The notes: generated by a model not told the origin, from the sequence alone. DNA of 64,000 nucleotides from a candidate division KSB1 bacterium (GCA_034521575.1 JAXHMJ010000002.1:528706-592705), one strand, 5' to 3'. Shown: positions 18,653 through 28,999, counted from the first letter of the stretch. A program made the numbers and translations.

Positions 18653-20794
18653 TTAGTCACCGATTCGTTCGAGCATAAACTCATTTGGATCAGGAATATC
18701 CTGCCAATACCGGGCATCCTGCTTTTTTGATATCACCGGCAGACAGGTTATTCGGAGATGCGCCGCTCCCATGGGTATCATGTCTATCCACTCGGTTTTT
18801 TCATCAGAGTGTACAGGTCCCTGACGCAGGGGATCAACAGTATGTTTGACAGACGCCTTCCAGCCGGGGATTTTTCGGGCCGGAATTTTCAGGGTAACAG
18901 GTACGGATTTTTCATCCCAGGGCTGATCAGGGATTTGCTCTTTGATATGGATACGAATATCTTTATCGATGACCAGACCGTAATTCCAGTCAGATGCCGG
19001 TAAAAGTTCCCATTTATTATCACTCCATCCGGACGCACCGGACATTTTATTAATCCAATTCCCTTGGATGCGCACCGAATAACTCAGAGGACCCCGATTG
19101 ACGGTTACACTTTTTGTTCGCGGCCAGTGAGTCAGTGTGACTTTGGGTTTGAACTCTAACATAATTTCATCATCGTCACGCCATTGCCTTTCAATCTTGA
19201 TAAATCGTCCCGGTTCATCTTTGATCAATTTCTGTTCATTGTTAATCACGAGAATTAATCGATCCGCCCATAACGGAATCCTCAGATAAAGAGGGAAATG
19301 GACTGCTTTTTCCAAATCAAATTTGAACAGAATTTGATCCGAAAAGGGAAAAGCCGTGCGGCTGATAACCTGGATATCGGCACCCGATTCACCGACTTTG
19401 GCATTAACTTTGTTCGGTCCGTATAACCAAGCGATCAATCCGTTATCCGCTGATGCCTTCCACATATTTTTGACAAACCACGGCCAGCCCATGCCCGTAT
19501 TATGCAGGCAGCATCGATGGGTATTGGCTGCAAAGACAGACGTTCCGTGAAAGGGTTTTCTCTGTCTGTTCTGTTTCTGGTAATCCATATCACGTACGGA
19601 ATAGGCCATATTGGCAGCTGTAAAATAGCGCACCGCTTTCAAGTCCGGAGTATGACAAGCCGGGAGCCAGTTAAACGTAAGATCTTCGATTTTATCCGCA
19701 TATTCAATATTCCCGGTCAGGTCACCGAGGATATAAAAGCTTTTATTACCTTCCACAATGCCGCAGGATTCAAATCCCTGTCTGGGGTCGATTCTACCGA
19801 TTCTGATACGTTCATCCGCGGCAAAAGCGCCGCGCGGCATTTGGCCCCAGGTCTGCATCATCTGATCATAAAAATAGCGGCTTTGATTCAGATAATACTC
19901 ATCACCTGTCAATGTATACAATTGTGCCGGATAGCGGAACCGTTGCATAAAATGAACATTGTGATGATCCAGCCACTGGCTGAGCGGTGGCTGGATTTTT
20001 TGGTAAATTTTCAGAGTCAAATCCAAAAGCCATTCATCTTTTGTACGAGCATAGAGCCAATAGATTTGCGGTATAAAATCACCCGCACGTGCCAATTGGA
20101 CACGCTGTTTTGAACTGAAATGTTTATCAAGATATTGACTGTTTTTTTCAAAATTCCACGAAAATCGGGAAAGAAACAATTCCTCAGGCAAATCAGCACA
20201 ATACCGGAAAAAGCCGGTCAGCATCGGTATAACCCGCTCATCCTTTGTCACTTCATAATGACTGATCAACACATCATTCATTACCATATGCGGCCACAAA
20301 TCCGTCATCGAGTCACTCACAGCTTCTGAAACAATCAGTTTGTTCGTCTCAGAGCCGTAATAGCCGTCGTTCTGCTGAGAATTGATGACCGCTTCAATCC
20401 ATTTATCAGCAACTGAATCAATCCGTGAATTTTCGGTCAACACCGAAAGATCATAGAATCCGCGAAGCCAGTACGGCGCTTCCTCCCAGCCGCGTTCATC
20501 GCCGCCGAGCCATCCGCTGTTTTCCTGCAGATAGGGGCTGATTTCATAAAGGTAGCCTGTATATCCTTCTGTCATTAAGTCGAGCTGTGTTTTCAGCCAT
20601 CCTCCGGCGTGAACACTGCCGACAGGCAGATTTAACAGAAAACAGGGCCTGAGCGGCCTGGGCATGGAAATATATGATTGATTTATTTCTGTAATATCAG
20701 GTTTGTCAACAATATCAAAAAAAGGCTTTTCTCTCTTGAAGTTTATTATAATAACTATACTTGAAAGAATATATATAATTTCCCGATATTGCAT
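18653..20794 (-). CDS. GH127-family (DUF1680) beta-L-arabinofuranosidase-like enzyme
   Basis: The protein has 713 residues with an N-terminal hydrophobic segment that is probably a signal anchor (about residues 5-19). The toroid opens with SVHAGGWLKTQLDLMTEGYT and GWLGGDERGWEEAPYWLRGF, typical of GH127/GH146. The zinc-thiolate site of this family is visible: Glu342 and Cys344 in FESCG, and Cys428-Cys429 in HRCCLHN, matching the E-x-C and CC residues known from HypBA1. The enzyme is therefore predicted to be active on a beta-L-arabinofuranose or similar terminal sugar. The start has only a weak ribosome site. It lies between a sulfatase and the enolase-superfamily lipoprotein. Confidence 0.88.
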   Translation of the reverse strand: MQYREIIYILSSIVIIINFKREKPFFDIVDKPDITEINQSYISMPRPLRPCFLLNLPVGSVHAGGWLKTQLDLMTEGYTGYLYEISPYLQENSGWLGGDERGWEEAPYWLRGFYDLSVLTENSRIDSVADKWIEAVINSQQNDGYYGSETNKLIVSEAVSDSMTDLWPHMVMNDVLISHYEVTKDERVIPMLTGFFRYCADLPEELFLSRFSWNFEKNSQYLDKHFSSKQRVQLARAGDFIPQIYWLYARTKDEWLLDLTLKIYQKIQPPLSQWLDHHNVHFMQRFRYPAQLYTLTGDEYYLNQSRYFYDQMMQTWGQMPRGAFAADERIRIGRIDPRQGFESCGIVEGNKSFYILGDLTGNIEYADKIEDLTFNWLPACHTPDLKAVRYFTAANMAYSVRDMDYQKQNRQRKPFHGTSVFAANTHRCCLHNTGMGWPWFVKNMWKASADNGLIAWLYGPNKVNAKVGESGADIQVISRTAFPFSDQILFKFDLEKAVHFPLYLRIPLWADRLILVINNEQKLIKDEPGRFIKIERQWRDDDEIMLEFKPKVTLTHWPRTKSVTVNRGPLSYSVRIQGNWINKMSGASGWSDNKWELLPASDWNYGLVIDKDIRIHIKEQIPDQPWDEKSVPVTLKIPARKIPGWKASVKHTVDPLRQGPVHSDEKTEWIDMIPMGAAHLRITCLPVISKKQDARYWQDIPDPNEFMLERIGD

Positions 20795-20833
20795 AAAATA
20801 TTTATCCCGTTAAAGTAAATTCCAGGTTTTTTT

Positions 20834-22163
20834 CTAATACTCTACATGTTGATAAGATGCGAGAGCCTTTTGCAATTTCTGTCTTGCTGAGGTTGCTTTT
20901 GGTGTCTGATTATTTTTTGAAACAGGATGACTTTCCAATGGATCGTTTTTAATATCAAACAACTGTCCGCTATCATAAAGTTTCCAACGTTGATCACGAG
21001 CAAAGCGAATTTCTTTATTCGAATAACCCGATTTTTTTGGATTAAAACTGCAGAATACCCATTCACGTGGATTTTCTTGTTTACCTAAAAGCTGTGGAAA
21101 AAAACTGACCCCGTCGATGGGAATGACGGTGGACAGCGGAATATCGCCTAATTCAGCCACGGTCGGAAGAAAATCTGTAAAGTCGACAAGATCGTTACTG
21201 ATCATACCCTCTGGAGTATGGCCTTTCCAATTTGCAATAAGAGGCACACGTGTTCCTGCATCTGTTGTTTGCCCCTTACCACCTCGAATCGAAACCTTGC
21301 CGAGTTTTGAAACAATTTGTTCATGCGTTCCGTTATCAGTTGTGAATAAAATCAATGTATTCTCACGGATACCAAGTGTGTCTAATTTATCAACAATGCA
21401 TCCGACAATTTTATCCACATAAGCAACCATATCGGCAAAGTTCTGATTTGAGCTCCTTTCAGAAGCGCCAGTGTTCTCTGAATTTATAAGACTATCAGGT
21501 GTAGGCCGAAATGGACGATGAGGCAAAACCATGGGATAATAGACAAAAAATGGATCATTGCGGTGTTTTGTTATAAAACGTGTGGCAAATTCACAAAACA
21601 CATCCGGACCATATTTGTTCTCCAGATTTTTTAATTTTTTGCCATTTTGATAGATAGTCGGATTTGCGTAGCGTGATCCTTTTATTGCGGCAAATCCAGA
21701 ACCAATATTCCAAAAACAATATTCATCAAAACCTGCCTTTTGCGGAGCATTTAAATCACCTTTAAGCTGCCATTTACCTGAAAGACATGTGGCATAACCT
21801 CCTTTTTTCATGACATCTCCAAAAGTCCTTTGGTGCAGATCAAGAGTGCCCCAGCCTGTATAATTTCTGAAATTATATTGTCCGGTCATGATCTGTACCC
21901 TCGAAGGTGTACACAACGGCTGGGAATAACAATGCATGAACTGAATTCCGGTTCCTGCAAGTTTGTTCCAATTCCGGGGTCGAATAAGATGTGCTACCAT
22001 AACAGCTTAAACATTCATACCCCATATCATCGGCCATGATTAAAATGATATTGGGCTTGCTTTTTTGTAATGTTTGACCTTTAGTCAAAGATAAACAAAC
22101 AAATGGAATGATTCCGGTCGCTATTTTTATAAAATGGCGACGTGAAGTGTTTTTTTCACTCAT
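20834..22163 (-). CDS. S1-family sulfatase (one frameshift)
   Basis: Start ATG 22163 follows GAGGATC and opens a Tat signal (TSRRHFIKIATG). The first part reads IILIMADDMGYECLSCYG and STSYSTP. At the CCGGGG stretch 21974-21979 the frame shifts, and removing one base gives TPNWNKLAGTGIQFMHCYS. The signature QPLCTPSRVQIMTG is intact. Later landmarks are YATCLSGKWQLKGDL, FFVYYPMVLPHRPF and ILFTTDNGTHEQ. It is most like the sulfatases at 41746-43045 and 13350-14793. It is the first enzyme gene after the receptor, surface-protein and PorV-like genes of the left block. The frameshift in a short G run suggests a sequence error rather than loss of function. Confidence 0.86.
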
Positions 22164-22261
22164 CTTGATCCTCAATTGCAATAAAAATTAAAAAATAATA
22201 TCTTGCTTTATCATGTTCAGCAACCTGACTGACAGTTCAATAATATTCCTTTAATATCGAA

Positions 22262-23260
22262 TCATAGCGCAAACGTAAACGACAGCCGATTCACAGCATC
22301 AAACACCTGCATATCTGAATACGAGTAACTGAGTTCGAATAGTTTACCACCGATTTCGGGCCGGATCCCGAATCCGGCTGAAAAACCGGCAAGATCCCGG
22401 TTGAACTCATAACCGGCGCGCAGCGCCAACACCCCTATCAGTGTGTATTCACTACCAATGTTCACGCGTTCGGTATAATTATTCGGATGCAAAAATTCAA
22501 CAGAAATCAAAAACGGATCACCCTGGTAATCCGGACTGATCACCTGCAAGACATCTATGCCCATACCCACCATAAACACCATGGGCATCTGTACACTGAT
22601 CTCTTCATATTTTACATCGGTGGAAAAATTTCGGATCGCCATCGCAAAACGAAAACGTTTGAAATCTGTTTGATATTTAATACCGAAATTAAAGATCACC
22701 TTGTCCACAGAATTTTCGACCGTGCCGTTGTCCAGCCTGGAATCTCCCAGATTCTGACCGACATACTGCACCAGTCCTCCCATGGAGAATTGTGTGCTGA
22801 TGCGCCTGGCATAGGCCAGGCCGAGTGCGTATGCACCGATATCCAGATTTCCGGTCAACCGGTAGCCCTGGGGATCGGACAAGGACACGAGTTCCACGCC
22901 CTGGATATCGCCGTAATCCACGGATAAAAAACTGATTCCAAACGTTCCCAGAGTACCGAAATTGCGGGCCAAACCTCCGGCCAGATAGTTGATATCTGCA
23001 ATCCATTGTGTTTGCGATAAAAATGCACTCAGACCGGCATCCGGTATCTCGGCCAGTCCGGCTGGATTGTAAAACATACTCTCTACATCATTACACACTG
23101 CCGTATACGCATTGCCCATTGCAGCCGCTTTTGGCGAAACACCCACTTTGAGGAATCCCATGGTGCTCTGGGCGACTTTTTTTATTCCGACCTGGGCATG
23201 AACGGAAAACAGACCGAAACAAAATATGATGATTATAGATCTTTTTACCAGTTTTTTCAT
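22262..23260 (-). CDS. PorV/UPF0164-family outer-membrane barrel (copy 1)
   Basis: The 332-residue protein has a Sec signal peptide (about 1-22, ending VHAQ), followed by VGIKKVAQSTMGFLKVGVSP and KAAAMGNAYTAVCNDVESMF, then YNPAGLAE. This is the opening of the PorV/PorQ/UPF0164 family, whose members are FadL-like beta barrels. The C-terminus VNRLSFTFAL ends in alternating aromatic residues typical of outer-membrane insertion. PorV in Bacteroidetes is part of the T9SS attachment complex that handles proteins with C-terminal sorting domains. Its neighbour 34 bases upstream encodes a protein with such a tail, so the pair may work together. A paralogue lies at 58539-59542. The start has GGGAGA upstream. 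Confidence 0.85.
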   Translation of the reverse strand: MKKLVKRSIIIIFCFGLFSVHAQVGIKKVAQSTMGFLKVGVSPKAAAMGNAYTAVCNDVESMFYNPAGLAEIPDAGLSAFLSQTQWIADINYLAGGLARNFGTLGTFGISFLSVDYGDIQGVELVSLSDPQGYRLTGNLDIGAYALGLAYARRISTQFSMGGLVQYVGQNLGDSRLDNGTVENSVDKVIFNFGIKYQTDFKRFRFAMAIRNFSTDVKYEEISVQMPMVFMVGMGIDVLQVISPDYQGDPFLISVEFLHPNNYTERVNIGSEYTLIGVLALRAGYEFNRDLAGFSAGFGIRPEIGGKLFELSYSYSDMQVFDAVNRLSFTFAL

Positions 23261-23294
23261 TTTACCAGTCTCCCTTTAGCTTTCGTTTGCGCAA

Positions 23295-25457
23295 TTATCG
23301 AGCGACCACGAATTTACGAAACGCCACTTCACCATCCTTTTTCTCAAACGTGGCGATATATACCCCGCTGGAGATCACCTGTTGATAATCCGTAAGCATA
23401 TCCCAATAGGCCGAACCAATTTCCAAAGGACTGTCGTGTACAAACGAATAGACCTTGTCGCCGTCTTCGGTATAAATCGTGATCTCACAAAAAGCCGGCA
23501 GGTTGAAAAATACAATGCCGCGATAGTCCGTCCATCCCTGGGCAATCACCCGGGGGTCATTGATATTGTAAGGGTTCGGCGCAATCACAATATCTTTCAA
23601 TGTCTCTGTGCCGCCGCGCATGGGTTTGACAGAAACCGGCGTCGGTAACAAGGATCGGCCGCTCCAAAGCATTTTACCGCGCTGTTCGGGCAGGGCGTTC
23701 ATGTTGTTTTCCGAGATTCTTATTCCGGATTGAATATAGTAATAATAAGAAGCACCAAATTGAACATCATCATCCTCGTAGGTATGTTCCAGTCGTTGTA
23801 ATTCATCCGGTGTGAGGGAGGCGATGACATCAAAAGACGCTGTGTCCATATTGGATTTGCGGCGCAGAATTCGGTAGCCGGAAAAATTCGACAACGCTTC
23901 AGCTTCAGGACAACTCCAGGTCAGTTTGGTATAGCCGCCGAACGGCTTGACCTGCATATTCGGAGCCGGTGGGGCAGAGGGGACTTTCCAGTCGTGCTCA
24001 AAATTCCAGCGCGCCCGGTACATGGCGTTATGCACCGAATCAATACTTGTGCTCAGCCACAAGTCTTTATTGAGGTCCATTGGTGTGGCGCCTTCCGGAA
24101 AGGCAAAGTTGTCCGGGAAAAAACCTGTCTCCGGATCTGGCAAGCCTTGCGGCGGTTCCAGTGTCTGATCCAGCATTTTCCTGCCGATCTCGGTTGCTTT
24201 TTGCACTGAAAGTCCTGATTCTCCGACCACATACACATAGCGGATCTGTTCACCTGGCGCCCATTCATCATAGGGCCCTATGGCCGCGTACACATGGTTG
24301 CCGGAATGAAAAGAAACCATCTGGGAAAATGCCTGAAAATCAGGGTTTCCAAATTCATCATTGTTAATATGATGATGCGTTCCTGCGGGCGAATCCGGCT
24401 TTGGATGTCGGTCTGATTCAGCGCCGTAAAACGTCTCAAACGTTCGCTCATCCGGATGAGAGTAATCACCGCTGCCGCCGCCGATGGTTTTCGCAACGAA
24501 TGTCGTAATCGGCTGAACCGGATCATCCACATCCTGCGCCGGATTTGAATACGGTTCTTTCGAAACATGCAGAAATCCCCAAAACGGCGCTCCGGGCTGA
24601 ATGAGCCGGTTTTCCTGACCAAAGCAGGGATTGCCCATGGTATCACCGCTCTGCTTGGGATCATCAGCATGGTAGTAATAATAGACCCGCTGACTGTCAG
24701 CCAACATGGCGCCGTAATAATGCCACCATAAATAATGTTCGGGACTCAATCCTTCAGGTTCCGGAACGGTTCCCCAGGCACGCGATGCTTCATCCCAGGC
24801 CTGCGAAAGAACAACGTTCTTGAATGTCTGTTCTTCAGCATAGCTCACCTGATGTGTGACATTGGTGAACGTCCAGTCTGCGACAATATAATCGTCATGA
24901 TTCTGATTATGAAACGCAAACACCTTGCGCTCTGCACGTACGCCATTGGGATAATCGAATGTGCTGGTCACAATCTGGTCACTGTTGCCGATCATTTCAT
25001 CAGGATTGACCTCACCCAATACACTGGAACCAACATGCTCATCATTGACAAGATTTTCTGGGTAACCATAGCGCACATAACTTTTGAGCGGTTCTACCAT
25101 ATTGGGGCGGGTATCGATTTCTGCGATAACCGGCGCCCAAACACTTTGAGGGTAAACCTCTCCGTCGGGAGGTATGTAATCATACATATGGATGGATACA
25201 TCTTTTGCTCCTCCTGACAACAGATGCCGATGCTGTCCGAAAGCGTAGACATTAAATTCTGCCGGAAACCAGCCGCTGCTGACGGCTCCCATGGTATTTC
25301 CCGGTACATTAACCACAGCCCAGATTCGACCCGTTTTCATCAGTTCGGTCTGACTATCCTGGGCGTGGACGGGGGAAACAAACAGCGCTGACGCTAAATT
25401 GAAACACAGCATCCACAAAAAGATAAACCGTGTTATCTGTATAAAATTATATCGCAT
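23295..25457 (-). CDS. T9SS-tailed surface protein paired with the TonB-dependent receptor (copy 1)
   Basis: Start ATG 25457 is chosen because AAGGAG precedes it and the signal peptide then begins MRYNFIQITRFIFLWMLCFN and ends VHAQ. The product has 720 residues. A large N-terminal domain of unknown family (TGRIWAVVNVPGN, SGWFPAEFNVYAFGQ, VFAFHNQNHDDYIVADWTF) is followed by a fibronectin-III-like domain (TKLTWSCPEAEALSNFSGYR) and a C-terminal sorting-type domain (IAPNPYNINDPRVIAQGW, SSGVYIATFEKKDGEVAFRK, ending FVVAR). A paralogue with the same layout lies at 59564-61724, again between a TonB-dependent receptor and a PorV-like gene. The position is where SusD would sit in a Bacteroidetes locus, so a glycan-binding partner of the receptor is a reasonable inference. 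Confidence 0.75.
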   Translation of the reverse strand: MRYNFIQITRFIFLWMLCFNLASALFVSPVHAQDSQTELMKTGRIWAVVNVPGNTMGAVSSGWFPAEFNVYAFGQHRHLLSGGAKDVSIHMYDYIPPDGEVYPQSVWAPVIAEIDTRPNMVEPLKSYVRYGYPENLVNDEHVGSSVLGEVNPDEMIGNSDQIVTSTFDYPNGVRAERKVFAFHNQNHDDYIVADWTFTNVTHQVSYAEEQTFKNVVLSQAWDEASRAWGTVPEPEGLSPEHYLWWHYYGAMLADSQRVYYYYHADDPKQSGDTMGNPCFGQENRLIQPGAPFWGFLHVSKEPYSNPAQDVDDPVQPITTFVAKTIGGGSGDYSHPDERTFETFYGAESDRHPKPDSPAGTHHHINNDEFGNPDFQAFSQMVSFHSGNHVYAAIGPYDEWAPGEQIRYVYVVGESGLSVQKATEIGRKMLDQTLEPPQGLPDPETGFFPDNFAFPEGATPMDLNKDLWLSTSIDSVHNAMYRARWNFEHDWKVPSAPPAPNMQVKPFGGYTKLTWSCPEAEALSNFSGYRILRRKSNMDTASFDVIASLTPDELQRLEHTYEDDDVQFGASYYYYIQSGIRISENNMNALPEQRGKMLWSGRSLLPTPVSVKPMRGGTETLKDIVIAPNPYNINDPRVIAQGWTDYRGIVFFNLPAFCEITIYTEDGDKVYSFVHDSPLEIGSAYWDMLTDYQQVISSGVYIATFEKKDGEVAFRKFVVAR

Positions 25458-25531
25458 TTTTATCTCCTTCATTATCGCTTTACAATACGGCCTCATCATT
25501 CCTTTCAAAGCGGTTATTAAAATCATATGCT

Positions 25532-28500
25532 TTAGAATCGCAAAGACAGGCCGAACCAGATATCACGCGGTTGATCAAACAGCCACAGACTGTTATTCGG
25601 ATCATTAATGTACGGCTTTTCATCCGAGCGAAGTTCACCCGGTTTGTCCTTTCCGGGTTCATACAATCCGGGATTGGCAACTCGTAATCCGTCGAAATCG
25701 GAGGAATTATAAATGGGCAGTTTCAGAGAAGAAAAATAAGCCTGTTGATCACCGCTGCCGTCAAAACAGAATCCACGATTCATAATCATATGCTTGTTGT
25801 TAAATAGATTGGTGACATTGATATAGGCCTCCAGATGCAGTCCGGATATTTCAAATTCTTTTCCCAGTTTGGCATCCACTTTGTGGTAATCCGGCCACTG
25901 CAAATTATCCTGCAGGTGCAGTTTACCCAGCGGATTCCAGGTAAAATATCCGCCGGCGCGCCACATGGGCATCACACTGATCAGCCATCCGCCCAGCGGG
26001 TGCAGTCCCAGAATCCTCAGACCAAACCGTTCGGGCACATGAAAGGTGACATTGGCTCTGAAACTCGGACGCGGCAGCAGGGTGCTTTCCTGCCCCTGGT
26101 AGAGTCCGAATTGCTCTTCTTTTGAAGGATCTTGATAAAACGCTTTTCGTCCAACATGACCTGATTTTTTGTACAGAAAATCAAAATTGGCCCATCCGGT
26201 AATCCAGCGCCCGTAATTCTTGGTCACACTGATTTCAGCGCCCAGTATATCTTCATAATTATTATTGAGATAACTGTCATACATCACAGAACCGGTCTCA
26301 TTTTCATAATGAACGCTGCCGTGTTCGCCGGTCACATCTTTATAATAACCGCTGATACGGATTAAAAACTGGTCGAGTAAATTATATTCCATTCCGGTTT
26401 CATAGGAAATCGTGCGCGGCGGGGCCAGATTGGGATTGCCCAGTTCCTGAACGCCCCATTTCATGGGCCGGGCTCTGACAATATATTGTTCATGCCAGGG
26501 GATCAGGGAGCGAAAATGCCCGTAATTGAAATAATATTTGGAACGCTCAGTCACCGGAAATGACAGTCCAAGACGCGGACTCAGAGTAAAATGTGTTCTC
26601 ACCGGCTGCATGATTCCCAGCGAATCCCAGACCTCGAATTCATTCAGTCCGTAATCCTCAATCGTACTTTCAGCATGAATACCGAAAATATCAGCGCTGA
26701 ACGGATCACCCTGCGGCCATTTACCGCCGGGATCGTAATAATCACAGCGAAGACCGATGTTGGCCACCACACCTTCATAAGTGATCTGATCCTGTACATA
26801 TACGGCGGCGGAAAAGGGTTTTTTGCTCCATTTAAATACATTGTGTCCGCCGAAATTATTGTGGACATATGATTGAACCCGGTGCTCAAAATTTGTCGTG
26901 ATATTAGCGTCAATACCGGCTTTGACCAAATGGTGATAAGTCAATTGACTGTTGATATCGAATTTCAAACGTATGGTCTGCACCTGGGTGCTGTCAAACC
27001 AGGCGGGTGATTTTCTGGAAAACCGACGGTCCGTAGTGCCGAACGGCTGGTTCCATTGATTGTGTGCAAAATCATCCACAATGTCCGAACCCGCACTGTA
27101 ATAATAGGGCATTTCATTGACTTTGATCGGACCAAATTCAGCAACCGGCTCTGAACTGCGTTTGCTGTAGTTTTCATGGAATTCGTCTACACTTATTCTT
27201 AAAAAGTCATCCAGGTCAATATACTCGGCCCATGTCGGATAGGCTTCAGTTTTATGCGACTCTCCGCTGATGGAAAAGTTCCAGAATGTTTTCGGATTCA
27301 CTGTTTTGGTCAATTTCAGACCCAAAAGAGAAGTATAATTGTCCATGGGGCTGAAATAGCCGGGCATGAAAATATACATTTCGTTGCCCGCGGTCACATT
27401 CGTGATATTATTCAAGGGTATGGCGTTGCCGATGACACCCGATTGCCGCCAGTTGCTGGTTGATCCGTAAAACATGCCGTACTGTTCGCTGTACAACCCG
27501 TTCAGCGTCAGTTTCAGGCTTTTAGATAGATTGGACTGGATGGTCAAAGTCGAAACGTTTTTATTGATACTGGGACGACTGTTGGGTTGGGTATAATAGG
27601 ATTCATTTGAATTGTGTGACAGATAAAAGGTGGCGTCTCCCAGATACTTGCCGATAACCGGGATCGGACCGCCGAACCCAAAATCGATATTATAGTCGGA
27701 ATGACTGCCTTCCGGTTCATGTGTATGGTCTTTAAATTTCTGCTGCAACTCCTCCGGCACCGCATATCCCAGTTCTGCCAGTTTTTCAAATGGCGGTTCG
27801 GTTGTGTGCATCCATGCGTTCCACAGATACAGATCCAGCGGCGCAGCCTGTTCCGCTTCAGATTTGCCCATATTGTAAAGCTGTGCCAGCTTATTCCAGC
27901 CGACAAAGGTGGCGTTTTGTGCCAATACGTATGGATTATCCGCCCAGGCTTGATCGGTTCCGATAAAAGCGATTTGTGGATCCACTCTGGGTCTCAGCAG
28001 AAAATTATAAGGATCATACAGTGATTTTCCAAACCGTTTCATATGCGGAACATTCATCGACGCATCAAGACGACCGCTGTAACGCTTTCTGTCACCTTTT
28101 TTCGTGGTAATTTCCAGCATGCCGGAGCGGAAATTGCCATATTCCGCATTATAGCCTCCCTTGATCACCGAAACCTGTTCAACAGCGCTAAGCGGGATGG
28201 AGGCTTTAGGGGTTCCCATGCGTTCATTGACAAATGTGAATCCGTCCACCATGGTTCCGGTTTGGTCCGCGGACCCGCCGCGAATCGATAGATCACCGGA
28301 GACACCCGCCTGTTTTGTGACAAAATCCTGCAGCTGCCGCACTGCCGGTGCTTCAGTAATCTGTTCATTGGTCACCACTTCCTGGCTGTATGATATCTCT
28401 GTGTGCATAATATCTCGTTCGGCAGATACAACCACCTGCTCGCCCTGTATCACCGTTGGTTTCAGGGCGAAATTGAGTGTGGTATTGCGCCCCATGGAAA

Positions 28501-28798
28501 CCAAAACATCGGTTTTAACCAGCTTGGCATATCCGATCATGGATGCCGAAATCTCATAAACTCCAACCGGGACATTGAGGATCACATAGCGTCCCTGAAG
28601 ATCAGTGGCTGCTCCCAGACGCGTACCTGACACCACCACATTCACACCAGGCAGGGTTTCATTGGTTTCCGCATCCCGAACGATACCGACAATTTTTCCG
28701 GTTGTGGCTGCAAATAAACCAGCCTGAAAACAGATGCTCAAAGCGATGACAAGAACCGAAAACAATACATAAGGTCTGTTACTTGTCTTGTATCCCAT
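25532..28798 (-). CDS. TonB-dependent outer-membrane receptor with carboxypeptidase-regulatory-like domain (copy 1)
   Basis: Start ATG 28798 is preferred to the one 21 bases upstream because GGAGGAG lies just before it. The 1088-residue product has a signal peptide, then a carboxypeptidase-D regulatory-like domain (about 32-112: GKIVGIVRDAETNETLPGVN, VPVGVYEISASMIGY). The plug domain follows (VVVSAERD, DLSIRGGSADQTGTMVDGF, VSVIKGGYNAEYGNFRSG), then a long beta barrel ending DIWFGLSLRF. This is the SusC-like layout, which imports oligosaccharides with TonB energy. No SusD is encoded nearby; the next two genes are a T9SS-tailed surface protein and a PorV-like barrel. The paralogue at the right edge of the window has the same neighbours. 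Confidence 0.93.
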   Translation of the reverse strand: MGYKTSNRPYVLFSVLVIALSICFQAGLFAATTGKIVGIVRDAETNETLPGVNVVVSGTRLGAATDLQGRYVILNVPVGVYEISASMIGYAKLVKTDVLVSMGRNTTLNFALKPTVIQGEQVVVSAERDIMHTEISYSQEVVTNEQITEAPAVRQLQDFVTKQAGVSGDLSIRGGSADQTGTMVDGFTFVNERMGTPKASIPLSAVEQVSVIKGGYNAEYGNFRSGMLEITTKKGDRKRYSGRLDASMNVPHMKRFGKSLYDPYNFLLRPRVDPQIAFIGTDQAWADNPYVLAQNATFVGWNKLAQLYNMGKSEAEQAAPLDLYLWNAWMHTTEPPFEKLAELGYAVPEELQQKFKDHTHEPEGSHSDYNIDFGFGGPIPVIGKYLGDATFYLSHNSNESYYTQPNSRPSINKNVSTLTIQSNLSKSLKLTLNGLYSEQYGMFYGSTSNWRQSGVIGNAIPLNNITNVTAGNEMYIFMPGYFSPMDNYTSLLGLKLTKTVNPKTFWNFSISGESHKTEAYPTWAEYIDLDDFLRISVDEFHENYSKRSSEPVAEFGPIKVNEMPYYYSAGSDIVDDFAHNQWNQPFGTTDRRFSRKSPAWFDSTQVQTIRLKFDINSQLTYHHLVKAGIDANITTNFEHRVQSYVHNNFGGHNVFKWSKKPFSAAVYVQDQITYEGVVANIGLRCDYYDPGGKWPQGDPFSADIFGIHAESTIEDYGLNEFEVWDSLGIMQPVRTHFTLSPRLGLSFPVTERSKYYFNYGHFRSLIPWHEQYIVRARPMKWGVQELGNPNLAPPRTISYETGMEYNLLDQFLIRISGYYKDVTGEHGSVHYENETGSVMYDSYLNNNYEDILGAEISVTKNYGRWITGWANFDFLYKKSGHVGRKAFYQDPSKEEQFGLYQGQESTLLPRPSFRANVTFHVPERFGLRILGLHPLGGWLISVMPMWRAGGYFTWNPLGKLHLQDNLQWPDYHKVDAKLGKEFEISGLHLEAYINVTNLFNNKHMIMNRGFCFDGSGDQQAYFSSLKLPIYNSSDFDGLRVANPGLYEPGKDKPGELRSDEKPYINDPNNSLWLFDQPRDIWFGLSLRF

Positions 28799-28947
28799 TG
28801 TACTCCTCCATGTGTGCACATGATTTTGTCATGAGCTGCCATCCATTGCATTAAGAAAAATTAAGTTTAAAAAATAAATCAGATGGCGTTCACAATAAAT
28901 CGTGGAAATCAGCTTGATTGACGATAATTCTATCCTGCTTTTGCATC

Positions 28948-28983
28948 AAACAGCAGCCAGTCCTATGGACTGGTCTGCTGTTT
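28948..28983 (-). terminator. Strong hairpin between lyase-like gene and receptor 1
   Basis: A 16-base arm (28948-28963) pairs with 28967-28983 around a three-base loop, with one unpaired base in the right arm. It lies between the stop of the beta-helix gene and the start of TonB-dependent receptor 1. No clear run of U follows on the minus strand, so it may be a partial terminator or an RNA-stability hairpin that sets the ratio of the two genes rather than a simple stop. Confidence 0.6.
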
Positions 28984-28999
28984 ATGCCCTGTGACATCA

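Noticed and set aside
23295-25457. SusD/RagB lipoprotein as the identity of the surface protein
   Set aside because: There is no lipobox, no helical TPR-like SusD fold is apparent, and the C-terminus has fibronectin-like and sorting domains that SusD lacks.
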